Shown: positions 8,057-15,690 of the stretch, in pieces
How the letters are laid out: the number at the start of each line of letters is the position of its first letter
Numbering within the stretch: the stretch's first letter is position 1
Assembly (NCBI GenBank): GCA_016196225.1
Contig: JACPXZ010000004.1
Span: 1-53,248 of the forward strand
Length of the DNA: 53,248 bases
Direction of reading: 5' to 3'
Source of the DNA: Candidatus Peregrinibacteria bacterium
Lineage (GTDB): Bacteria; Patescibacteriota; Gracilibacteria; Peribacterales; Peribacteraceae
Position numbers and translations under genes: made by a program
Notes under the pieces: model-generated
The model's database searches: none
What the model saw: only the letters and a program-made list of their open reading frames with translations
Told to the model about the DNA's origin: nothing

Positions 8057-9304
8057 ATGGCCTCCCGTGATCTTACGCAATGGCTCATCAGAGGAGGGTT
8101 GATCCTCACCGTCTATATAAGCATCGTCCCGCGCAGCGCTCTTGCCGCCCCCGAAGGGGCACGTTTGATTCTCCGTCCTCATTGCGAGGAATCATCGGGA
8201 GAATCCGAGAGTTCAGAGTGTCCGCTGTTTTCCATTCGCAATCCTCTCACACGAGAGACGCCAATATTCAAAAAAGATGATCTTCTGGATATGGATCTCG
8301 TTCTCATTCAGGATAACGGCCTTCCCATCAACCGCATTCGCACATGGCTCGCCTACGATCCGAATATTCTCGACGGTGATCTCCTCGAAACCAATACGGA
8401 TTTTCCTGACACGGCACCGGGAGAGCATGACTTCGCCCCATCGGAGGGATATATCAAGATCGATATCAGTGTGTCGGGCACAAACGAAAAACAAGATACG
8501 GAAATCATCCTTGCGCGTATCCGCATGCGCGTACGGCAAAGCACCGTTCCATCCACACCCATCAGTTTTTATGATGTAGCTCAAGGAACGGATGGACATA
8601 CGATGGTGATCAGTGGTGAGGGAACAGATGCGCGCAATATCCTCTTCCCGGAACTCGGTTCCCTCCTGGTCCGAATGGAAAACGCTCAATCTTCATCGTC
8701 CCCTACGGTTGCCGACCATCCGCCGATACCACCGATTGCAAAGCAGACAAACATCTCCCCTCCGCAACCGACCGTTCTCCCGAAAACTCTTCCGACCGCT
8801 GCGCGGCCGAATCCTCCTACGCCTGTAACTCCCTTCACCCTTCTCCAAATACAAAATATCGGTGTCACCACCGAAGAAGTCAATATCTTCCTTGGGTGGG
8901 ATCCTCTCTCCACGCCCGATCTTATCGGATACAACGTGTACTACGCATCACGATCCGGAGAATATATCCACAAGCGCAGTCTCGATGCGACGGCGACCAG
9001 CACCACCGTCCGCGATCTTCCGATCGGAGTAAAATACTTTTTTGCCATTCGGGGTGTCAACCGGGCCCAGCAGGAAAGCGCATTTAGTAAAGAAGTCGCC
9101 GTGACTACCGGTAATCCTGCGTCGTCCACCGCACCGCTTGCTGCCAGTATGATCCCTCGTACCCCTCCCGCTCTTCGTACGCCGTTGCACAGCACAACGG
9201 TTCCCGGTCAAACAGGAATCTCATCGTGGCTTGGAGCCATGATGATCGGTGTTGCCCTGATCGGAACGATTCTCGCTATCCGCAAACAATTACTCCTGTC
9301 GTAA
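8057..9304 (+). CDS. Membrane-anchored cohesin-like and fibronectin type III protein
   Basis: A 415-aa surface protein. A signal peptide (1-31, ending ALAAP) precedes a domain of about 180 residues with the layout of cohesin-like beta sandwiches (DLLDMDLVLIQDNGLPINRI, AYDPNILDGDLLE, EIILARIRMRV). A Pro-rich linker (about 218-258) leads to a fibronectin type III domain (about 262-350; NIFLGWDPLSTPDLIGYNVYY, GVKYFFAIRGVN). The end is a transmembrane helix (SWLGAMMIGVALIGTILAIR) and a short basic tail, so the body faces outside. The cohesin assignment rests on fold-like pattern and on the dockerin gene next door and is less certain than the FN3 domain. The following gene starts 1 nt after the stop, so both are co-translated from the promoter at 7682. 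Confidence 0.75.
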   Translation: MASRDLTQWLIRGGLILTVYISIVPRSALAAPEGARLILRPHCEESSGESESSECPLFSIRNPLTRETPIFKKDDLLDMDLVLIQDNGLPINRIRTWLAYDPNILDGDLLETNTDFPDTAPGEHDFAPSEGYIKIDISVSGTNEKQDTEIILARIRMRVRQSTVPSTPISFYDVAQGTDGHTMVISGEGTDARNILFPELGSLLVRMENAQSSSSPTVADHPPIPPIAKQTNISPPQPTVLPKTLPTAARPNPPTPVTPFTLLQIQNIGVTTEEVNIFLGWDPLSTPDLIGYNVYYASRSGEYIHKRSLDATATSTTVRDLPIGVKYFFAIRGVNRAQQESAFSKEVAVTTGNPASSTAPLAASMIPRTPPALRTPLHSTTVPGQTGISSWLGAMMIGVALIGTILAIRKQLLLS

Positions 9305-9305
9305 G

Positions 9306-10139
9306 ATGGTTGCCTCTCTCCATCCGCATTGGCACAGCACCGATACCGAAGAAGTTTCTGTCCCGGTGCATGCATCAAAAACCCATACAGAGCCCGTTCG
9401 CCGATATGCCGTCCGCCATCCGGCAGCAATCGTCGGTGTCATGCTGGTACTCGGACTCGGAATGGTATTTGTACGTGGCGTTCAGGAATTGCGGGGACAA
9501 GCAGGTGGTTCTCCGGTCATTATTCGTATCACTCCTGCCGGACTGGAACCCCAGGATGTGTCTCTCTCCCCCGGACAAACGATCACGTGGCGTAACGAAC
9601 AGGATGCCCCCCATATCCTCACATCCGACGCACTTCCGGTCGAGGGAGGAATACTCTCGACTCCCCATATTCTCCCCGGCACTGACTTCAGCGCGCGTAT
9701 CGCGCCGGATGCTGAGCCTGGCAACTTCACCTATGTCTCTCTTACAGCAGAAAACATTACCGGAACGGTGACGATCGCGGCTCCTGCGCCCACTCCTCTG
9801 CCCTCCTCCATCGCCGCTCCAGTCTCCGCCGGACCCTCACGACCCATCGCCGCTCCAGTCTCCGCCGGACCCTCACGACCCATCGCGCCATTGGCATCGA
9901 TCCCGCGGAATCCCTACGCTCTGGAAGGAACGCCCATTCCTCCATCTCCCGCTCTATCCCCGCAGATCCCTCCGCTCCCGCCCTCCTCCAGAGGGACGCC
10001 TCTCCCCCCCCTTGCTGCAAGCGTTCGCCCCTTCACTCAACCCCAAACGGGTCCGCGCGGCATGGGCGCCGCATTGATCATCAGTATGATTCTCGTCGTG
10101 GGCCTCTGCGTCCGTCTCACACGAAAAGGACACTCTTGA
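9306..10139 (+). CDS. Membrane-anchored cupredoxin-like protein with Pro-rich stalk
   Basis: A 277-aa protein. A cytosolic N-terminus of about 40 residues (HPHWHSTDTEEVSVPVHASK) is followed by a membrane segment (PAAIVGVMLVLGLGMVFV), a plastocyanin-like beta sandwich at about 72-155 (VSLSPGQTITWRNEQDAPHIL, PGNFTYVSLTAENITGTVTI), a Pro/Ala/Ser stalk and a second membrane helix near the C-terminus (GAALIISMILVVGLCV). One His of the copper site is present (APHIL) but the usual Cys and Met ligands after FTY are not, so copper binding is doubtful. The stalk holds a perfect 12-residue duplication (IAAPVSAGPSRP). It belongs to the dockerin operon. Function unknown; electron transfer is unlikely given the missing ligands. 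Confidence 0.7.
   Translation: MVASLHPHWHSTDTEEVSVPVHASKTHTEPVRRYAVRHPAAIVGVMLVLGLGMVFVRGVQELRGQAGGSPVIIRITPAGLEPQDVSLSPGQTITWRNEQDAPHILTSDALPVEGGILSTPHILPGTDFSARIAPDAEPGNFTYVSLTAENITGTVTIAAPAPTPLPSSIAAPVSAGPSRPIAAPVSAGPSRPIAPLASIPRNPYALEGTPIPPSPALSPQIPPLPPSSRGTPLPPLAASVRPFTQPQTGPRGMGAALIISMILVVGLCVRLTRKGHS
9810..9881 (+). repeat. Perfect 36-bp tandem duplication in the cupredoxin-like gene
   Basis: Two identical 36-nt units, 9810-9845 and 9846-9881, encode IAAPVSAGPSRP twice, and a third partial unit (atcgcg) follows. The identity at third codon positions indicates a very recent duplication of the stalk, probably by replication slippage. Confidence 0.9.
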
Positions 10140-10172
10140 TCGTCGATATCAAAGGAGTAGCATCCGATCTCC

Positions 10173-10436
10173 ATGAGTTCTTTAATGATCCTTCGTAGGG
10201 CATTGGAGCAAGAGAGTACCCTGCAGGATCGTATCCCTTGTAACGAGAGAATCGTTGTTGTCTTTGACGAACCTGCACGTCTCCTCGCAAGGCGCCTCGC
10301 TCAGAGAATGAACCACCTTATGCGACAGGGCAAAACATGTTTAGATACCGAGCATCAAATACTTGACGAATTTCGATACGAAATCCTGATGTGCGGGATC
10401 CGACTGCTTCAAGATACTCTCGTCCTTAGAGAGTAA
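10173..10436 (+). CDS. Small protein of the surface operon, function unknown
   Basis: An 87-aa protein that I do not recognise. It is predicted to be mostly helical, rich in Arg and Leu, without signal peptide or membrane segment (MSSLMILRRALEQESTLQDR; ERIVVVFDEPARLLARRLAQ). It lies 33 bp after the cupredoxin-like gene and 3 bp before an alternative start of the DUF5667 gene, on the same strand, so it is probably co-transcribed. An AAGGAG at about 10151 lies too far upstream (16 nt) to be a normal ribosome site for this ATG. It is the least supported member of the operon; its tight fit between neighbours is the main argument that it is real. Confidence 0.5.
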   Translation: MSSLMILRRALEQESTLQDRIPCNERIVVVFDEPARLLARRLAQRMNHLMRQGKTCLDTEHQILDEFRYEILMCGIRLLQDTLVLRE

Positions 10437-10535
10437 AAAATGAAGTTAAGTTTACTTGTCTCTCTCGGGACGGGACCCCTTGCATATTCGGCCTATATTC
10501 TGTCACGATACGCGTACCTGTTCCCCTCTCTTTCT

Positions 10536-12812
10536 ATGAGACCTGTTCATCGTATTGTCTGTGTTATTTTTTCTCTGTGTCTCCCCGGATTCGTCGCCGC
10601 ACAAGAAAACAGCGATGTCGAGGTATCCCTTGATGCAGAAGCACAACTGGAGGCAGCCCTCCCCGAACTCCCCGATCCGGGCATTACTCCGGATAGCCCC
10701 TTCTTTATCGTTGAACAACTCATCGAAACCATCGGTGATACCCTCACGTTCAATGCGGAAGCAAAGGCCAAACGACAGGGCGAGAGGGCACTTGAGCGTA
10801 TTGCAGAGGTGAAAGCGATGTTGGCTGAGAGCGGAGTATCACCCCGCGGGCTCTCGGTCGCCCTCCAGAAGATCGAAGACCACGCAAGCAAAGCGGCATC
10901 GAATGCAAAAGACCCTTCTCTTGCCAAGAAAATCGATAGCACTCTTGAGGTCCAAAATGTCCTCCTGAAAAAAATAATCGACGAAAAAAAACGCCAACTT
11001 CATGCAGAAAACAAAGAACGAAAGCACGCTCTCCATCGTCAATTGATGGAAAAACTGCTCACGCGAGCGGACGATGAAGCACAAAATCTTGAAAATGAAC
11101 TTTCTGAAACCGATACCCAGACCGAAGCCTTCGAAATACTCCTCGACGAGGCTTTGAATTCTACAGAGAACGCGCTCCAAGAACAGGAAAAAGTCCTCGA
11201 GCAATCATTGGATGAAACGGACCGACAACGTGAAGAATTTGAGCACAATGTTCGCGCGGCAATGAAGGAAAGAAAAAAAGTTCTCCACATGCACCTCAAA
11301 GAGCTCCGCACTGCACTCAACAAGAAAGAACATGCCCTCAAAGAACAACTCAAAGAGGCAATCGAACTTGGGGAAGATGAAGAGATTGAACATCTCACGG
11401 CAGAATTCTCGGCTTCGGTCCAAACGGACGCAGCACTCCAAGCGGATGTACAAGTGGCTGATACGCTTGTCACCGGAGGCGAGGCAGACGTCGAAGTCTT
11501 TCTCCTCCAAAACACCGAAACGGATCTCGCAAAACTTATGGAGCACGAACGATCCTTTCTCGACCAAGTTTCCCAAGGGGCCGACCTCGTCTTTAAGGTA
11601 AAAAGGAAAGCTCATGAACTCCGTCTTGATGCCGAGGAAAAGGCATTAAACCTCAAGGGGAAAAAATTGGGACATGAGATTGTGAAACGACGCCAAGAAT
11701 GTTTGGATATGAACGTCCAAAATCTTGGTCAATGTATTGCAGAACGTGCACGAGCACTCCAAACCGATTTGGAACAGGTTGCGTTGGAAGAAAAAGTGGT
11801 CGCAGAAGAGCAGGAAAATCTTTCCGAGGAATCCAACGCGGAAGAACGACAGTTCGACGAATCCCTCATGATGCGAAAACGTGCCCTTGAGACCTTCCAA
11901 TCCTTAAAAAATTCCCCGGAACGTCTCCTCGATGCCTCCCAAAAATTCTCCGAGAGGGCCAGCGAAGCAGAGCAGCAATGGCAAGAGAAAAGAGAGTTAC
12001 TCAAGGAAGAGCGACGGACCAATGAGGAAGGTATTCGTGAACGCATGAAGGAAGGTAAAGAAGCCATTCGGACGGAATGGAAGGAATTCCTCAAGACCGA
12101 TTTTGATCCGAAAGAACTGAAGATGATGCAGGAGGAACGTCGTATGGAACAAAAAGATCTTCTGGAGGGTGCCAAAGAAGAACGGACGGAGGTTCGGGAA
12201 GAATTCAAAGAGGGCATGGGGGAGATAAAGGAGGAACGTAAGATGATGAAGGAAGAGATGAAAGAAGAACGCCCAATGATGAAGGAAGAAATAAGAGAAG
12301 AACGCCCAATGATGAAGGACAAAGACAGCGAGGAGCGTTCCGAAAAGCAGCGGATGAAGGAAGAAGAAATGCGGATGTTCATCGAAAAGCGCGATCAACT
12401 CCTTAAGGAGGAGCGGAAAGAAATGGATAAGCCGACAGAAACCTCGTACCCACCGGAGAACAGAGGTGAAGATATGCCAGTGAAACAGTTAATCCCTCGT
12501 TATCCTTCACGAGATATACCCGACCGGCGTCCCGAGGAAACCCGGTACAAGGATCCTCCTCCGACCGATCGCCCCTCCGATGAAAAATCGGCCTCCCCTT
12601 CGCGCCCCACGGACGAAAAACCCCCTCCTCCAAAGCGCCCAGCGGACGAAAAACCCCCTCCTCCGAGACGGGATGAGGGTCAGAGTGGCGAAACGAATAT
12701 TGAGGGACGCGGAGAGGTCAAAGGAGACGTCCAAAGTGACAATGACGGACCCCGCGGCGGTGTGCAGTTTGAATTTGAGGAAAAATGGGAAACGACCGGC
12801 GATAGCTACTAG
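10536..12812 (+). CDS. Secreted DUF5667 protein with a very long coiled coil
   Basis: A 758-aa exported protein. From the ATG at 10536 it opens with a clean signal peptide (MRPVHRIVCVIFSLCLPGFVAAQ); the frame extends to an ATG at 10440, 3 nt after the previous stop, which cannot be excluded. Residues about 40-110 match DUF5667, with the family signature PDSPFFIVEQLIETI and a helix that begins TFNAEAKAKRQGERALERIAE. Then follow about 500 residues of nearly unbroken charged helix with Glu/Lys/Arg heptads, increasingly repetitive near 12230-12330 (EERPMMKEE repeats), and a Pro-rich tail of repeats such as DEKPPPP (12590-12670). No membrane anchor is seen. It looks like a rod or tether outside the membrane, last gene of the dockerin operon. 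Function unknown. Confidence 0.8.
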   Translation: MRPVHRIVCVIFSLCLPGFVAAQENSDVEVSLDAEAQLEAALPELPDPGITPDSPFFIVEQLIETIGDTLTFNAEAKAKRQGERALERIAEVKAMLAESGVSPRGLSVALQKIEDHASKAASNAKDPSLAKKIDSTLEVQNVLLKKIIDEKKRQLHAENKERKHALHRQLMEKLLTRADDEAQNLENELSETDTQTEAFEILLDEALNSTENALQEQEKVLEQSLDETDRQREEFEHNVRAAMKERKKVLHMHLKELRTALNKKEHALKEQLKEAIELGEDEEIEHLTAEFSASVQTDAALQADVQVADTLVTGGEADVEVFLLQNTETDLAKLMEHERSFLDQVSQGADLVFKVKRKAHELRLDAEEKALNLKGKKLGHEIVKRRQECLDMNVQNLGQCIAERARALQTDLEQVALEEKVVAEEQENLSEESNAEERQFDESLMMRKRALETFQSLKNSPERLLDASQKFSERASEAEQQWQEKRELLKEERRTNEEGIRERMKEGKEAIRTEWKEFLKTDFDPKELKMMQEERRMEQKDLLEGAKEERTEVREEFKEGMGEIKEERKMMKEEMKEERPMMKEEIREERPMMKDKDSEERSEKQRMKEEEMRMFIEKRDQLLKEERKEMDKPTETSYPPENRGEDMPVKQLIPRYPSRDIPDRRPEETRYKDPPPTDRPSDEKSASPSRPTDEKPPPPKRPADEKPPPPRRDEGQSGETNIEGRGEVKGDVQSDNDGPRGGVQFEFEEKWETTGDSY
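12230..12670 (+). repeat. Internal codon-level repeats in the coiled-coil gene
   Basis: Near-identical units gaagaacgcccaatgatgaa occur at about 12267 and 12298, giving EERPMMK twice. Further on, gacgaaaaaccccctcctcc is repeated at about 12611 and 12647, giving DEKPPPP twice. Both point to slippage-driven length change in the rod and the tail. Confidence 0.75.
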
Positions 12813-12833
12813 CCCCTTCTACAACGATCATCG

Positions 12834-13712
12834 TTAGCAGGGTCTGCTGTTTCGTAAAAATGCTGTGACTAACCGCGTGGCCTGGAGGAGATTTTCTACC
12901 CGCACGTGTGCCGGAACGTCCGTGTTGCTATGCGCAATGCCTCCAAAATTTCTTGGATGGCAATGCCGACCTTTCAATCGTCGCCACTGATTCATATCGA
13001 GACTACAAAGCTGAGTGGCAGGAATCCCCTTCTTCGCAAATGGCACATGGTCCGCAAAAGAAAGACAATGATCCCCTCGATACAGTGGTACTCCAATTCT
13101 TTCAGCAATTCTTCCCAACTTTGCATTAATTTCATCGTCACTAACGATATCGTGACCATGATCGACTAAAAAAAGATCCGGTGCTGACCCCAGACACTCC
13201 AGATCGATCATCTGTGCAATACGCTGCCGGAGAGATATTGACGAAAAAGAATCGGCATAATGTTTGGCTCCAAGTAGTCCTCGTTCCTCCAAATCGAACG
13301 ATGCGAATGCAACGGGTAAACCCGACTCTTTGATCTGTCGTGCGGTCTCGACCATGACGGATAACGCAGAGGCATTATCGTCTGCCCCCTGTCCCGCACA
13401 ATAATCATGATGCGCCACAATCCACGTCTCATGGTCACACTCTTCCCCTTCCCGAAAAATCACATTGCAACAAGGACGCTTGTAATAAGACCAAGGATAG
13501 ACATCACCGGTATATCCCATCTCTTCAAACTTTGAAAGCAGCACCTCCATCCGTGCACGGGATGCAGCGAGATACTCGTTGAGCTTCCCCGAGAGAGAAT
13601 AGGGGTAATACTTTTCCGCATCAAAAAATGGTGACACCCCACAGATGTCCTCAACATGTTGTCTAAGCAGCAATGGATCCGCGAGCTTTTCGTTTTCAGG
13701 AGCGATGGACAT
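12834..13712 (-). CDS. M28-family metallopeptidase (cytosolic aminopeptidase-like)
   Basis: A 292-aa zinc peptidase of the M28 (aminopeptidase Y / glutaminyl cyclase-like) family. The metal site is readable: the His of WIVAHHD (about 98-104), the Asp of GADDNASA, the Glu pair of FDLEERGLLGAKHY (general base and ligand), the Asp of MIDLECLG, and a late His in the NFGGIAHSNTD segment. No signal peptide is present, unusual for M28, so action on cytosolic peptides is likely. Substrate cannot be inferred. A -10-like CATAAT (13719-13724) ends 6 nt before the ATG, supporting the start and a leaderless transcript. Downstream it faces the end of the DUF5667 gene across 21 bp. Confidence 0.85.
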   Translation of the reverse strand: MSIAPENEKLADPLLLRQHVEDICGVSPFFDAEKYYPYSLSGKLNEYLAASRARMEVLLSKFEEMGYTGDVYPWSYYKRPCCNVIFREGEECDHETWIVAHHDYCAGQGADDNASALSVMVETARQIKESGLPVAFASFDLEERGLLGAKHYADSFSSISLRQRIAQMIDLECLGSAPDLFLVDHGHDIVSDDEINAKLGRIAERIGVPLYRGDHCLSFADHVPFAKKGIPATQLCSLDMNQWRRLKGRHCHPRNFGGIAHSNTDVPAHVRVENLLQATRLVTAFLRNSRPC

Positions 13713-13858
13713 AGAAAAATTATGATATCAGCAGGCGTTGACTTTCCAAGACCTCTCGAGATAATAATCCCCTGCTTTTTTGTTGCTCCGTTGCCTCTAC
13801 ACGAAAAGACATAATAATAAAAAGATTTTCCAAAGCGCAAAAATATTTTTATCACCAC

Positions 13859-13890
13859 TATACATCAATTAATTGATTAATTGATATGTA
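13859..13890. repeat. AT-rich palindrome, copy 1
   Basis: A 32-bp near-palindrome whose left 15 bases TATACATCAATTAAT are identical to those of copy 2 at 14017-14048, starting 158 bp later. The right arm differs only in the last bases (gatatgta instead of gatgtata). The 400-bp gap 13713-14112 holds these two copies and the tRNA-Tyr promoter, but no gene I can support. Confidence 0.8.
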
Positions 13891-14016
13891 ATGATTATTA
13901 TCTTATTGGTGTGGGGAAATTAGACTTTCGGAATCTCTCAAAGAATGATCTCCAACCCACCATGAAAGGAAAAATACAAACCGCAATATTTGTCTCCTAA
14001 ACAATACTAAACGTCT

Positions 14017-14048
14017 TATACATCAATTAATTGATTAATTGATGTATA
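14017..14048. repeat. AT-rich palindrome, copy 2 (perfect)
   Basis: Perfect inverted repeat: arms TATACATCAATTAAT and ATTAATTGATGTATA around a 2-nt centre (TG). It lies 25 bp upstream of the tRNA-Tyr -35 box. Possible roles are an operator pair for a dimeric regulator, ends of a small mobile element, or an attachment site beside the tRNA; the sequence does not decide. Confidence 0.85.
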
Positions 14049-14072
14049 CGTTCATATTGTACAGAACCATCG

Positions 14073-14101
14073 TTGATATGCATTTCTTGCAAGTGTGATA
14101 A
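14073..14101 (+). promoter_or_regulatory. tRNA-Tyr promoter
   Basis: -35 TTGATA (14073-14078), 17-nt spacer, -10 TGATAA (14096-14101), 11 nt before the first base of the tRNA. Confidence 0.55.
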
Positions 14102-14112
14102 GATGACCCTGT

Positions 14113-14197
14113 GGGTCGGTACCGAAGTGGTCAAACGGGCCTGACTGTAAATCAGGTGGCTTCGCCTTCGGGGGTTCGAATCCCTCCCGGCCCACCA
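14113..14197 (+). tRNA. tRNA-Tyr (anticodon GTA)
   Basis: A class II tRNA with a long variable arm. Acceptor stem GGGTCGG pairs with CCGGCCC, the anticodon arm is CTGAC-TGTAAAT-CAG with anticodon GTA, a variable stem-loop follows (GGCTTCGCC region), and the T arm is GGGGG-TTCGAAT-CCCTC. Discriminator A and an encoded CCA complete the 3' end. Confidence 0.95.
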
Positions 14198-14271
14198 CTA
14201 TTTTTGAGGGAAACCTTTCCTTCGGCTCCACTCAGGACAAGATCATTTCCTCAATCCCCCTTTCCCCTCAA

Positions 14272-15690
14272 ATGAAGAACAATGCGATCTTGGCTACTCT
14301 CGGAGGAATGGTGGGTATCCTCTCGATGACATTGTACGGTGGTGGCGGCACGACTGCCTCTCCTCTCCTTGCATCAGTAGACACTATAACCATTTGCCAC
14401 GTCCCCAATAACAAAACAATGGATCTCCCGTTACCTGCCCTTGAGGGACATATGAGCCACGGTGATTATCTTGGGACCTGCACAGACGTGACACCGGAGG
14501 AGCCCGTCACGCCACGTATAGATACTGCCCAGCCATCAGCAAATACGCCGGGAGTTCATCGCGGACGCGGCCTCGGCGAACATGCCGCCGTCATACACCG
14601 TGTATTCCAAACGTATGGTCTCCATGAGAATGCCCCTTATCAATACACCTTCCATCATGAAAACATTCGTCCGACTGCCTTTGTGTCAGCAACCACATCA
14701 GCAGAGTGGACACTCAAATTGCACGCCGCCTGCTGCAGCATGTTCCGCTATCTCGAGAGACTCCACACCGTCCGTCCTTCACTCCATCCCGGCTACGTCG
14801 ACTGGATTACCGGACAGGTGGCAACGGCCGTCGGAGAAGATCCCACTCTGATCAAAGCCGCACTCCTCGGATTCGCCCATACTCATCCGAGCGCGAGCGG
14901 ATTCATCCGCAGTATCACCGAAGAAGGATGTGCGGCAAACCCCTATGTCTCTGGCGGCGACGCTACAAAACTTACCCGTGAACAACTCAAAAAAGGCGCA
15001 TTCCGCAAACCGGATGAACATCTTCACGCCACTTCTGGCGTTCCTTCCCCATTCACAATTCAACCCCATAATGAAACCGGTGCAGAGATTGCATTTACCA
15101 TTATGGATGGTGAACAAGTATTCACCGACTATGGCATCAACCACACCAAAGAACTTCATCTCCTCGTGGTCCGTGATGACGTACGGCATTTTAGTCATAT
15201 CCATCCTACACGTGACACGGCTGGAATATGGCATGTGCCCTTCATTCCCGAAGCCAATGGAACCTACTGGATCTATGCCGACTTTGTCGAGAAGGACGGT
15301 AAGCCCCATACCATCCGGTTTGAACGGACGTACGACGGGGATACCGGTCCTTACGGCATCCTCAAAACAACCACGAAGACAAAAAAACTCGGAGAACTCT
15401 TTGTCACACTTACCGTAGAACCGTATCAAGAAGGAGCACTTTTTACCTACCACATACGAGATGCGTACGGGAACACTCCGGAATTACAGCCATATCTCGG
15501 CGCCATGGGACATGGGATCCTCCTCTCATCTGAGGGAGATTTGGTCCATACGCACCCATCCCTCGCCGGAGATACCCTCGTCTTCCACATCCCTATTCCA
15601 ACAAAGGATTTCTACCGTATCTTTACCCAGTTTCAAATCGCCGATGAAGTACAGACCGTAGAATTCGACTGGCAACCTACTCCTGAATAA
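14272..15690 (+). CDS. Secreted His-rich protein with YtkA-like/metal-associated beta domains
   Basis: A 472-aa exported protein. After an N-terminal hydrophobic segment (ILATLGGMVGILSMTLYGGG) comes the short motif TITICHVPNN...GHMSHGDYLGTC (about 39-70), a Cys/His module often found near the N-terminus of secreted proteins. A middle region contains HAACCSMFRYLERLH and GFAHTHPSASG. The C-terminal half has two beta domains recalling those beside copper-handling proteins: ELHLLVVRDDVRHFSHIHPT with GTYWIYADFV, and YLGAMGHGILL with LVHTHPS and FYRIFTQFQ. The regular H-x-H-P motifs suggest metal binding, but function is unknown. It overlaps the end of the ABC transporter by 14 bp on the other strand. 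No SD is present. Confidence 0.72.
   Translation: MKNNAILATLGGMVGILSMTLYGGGGTTASPLLASVDTITICHVPNNKTMDLPLPALEGHMSHGDYLGTCTDVTPEEPVTPRIDTAQPSANTPGVHRGRGLGEHAAVIHRVFQTYGLHENAPYQYTFHHENIRPTAFVSATTSAEWTLKLHAACCSMFRYLERLHTVRPSLHPGYVDWITGQVATAVGEDPTLIKAALLGFAHTHPSASGFIRSITEEGCAANPYVSGGDATKLTREQLKKGAFRKPDEHLHATSGVPSPFTIQPHNETGAEIAFTIMDGEQVFTDYGINHTKELHLLVVRDDVRHFSHIHPTRDTAGIWHVPFIPEANGTYWIYADFVEKDGKPHTIRFERTYDGDTGPYGILKTTTKTKKLGELFVTLTVEPYQEGALFTYHIRDAYGNTPELQPYLGAMGHGILLSSEGDLVHTHPSLAGDTLVFHIPIPTKDFYRIFTQFQIADEVQTVEFDWQPTPE

Noticed and set aside
10440-10535. Upstream start of the DUF5667 protein
   Set aside because: The added 32 residues put the signal peptide in the middle of the chain. The ATG at 10536 gives a standard signal peptide, though the longer form cannot be fully excluded.
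13859-14048. Possible CRISPR array
   Set aside because: Only two repeats, palindromic and AT-rich, with a single 126-bp interval and no cas genes in the window.
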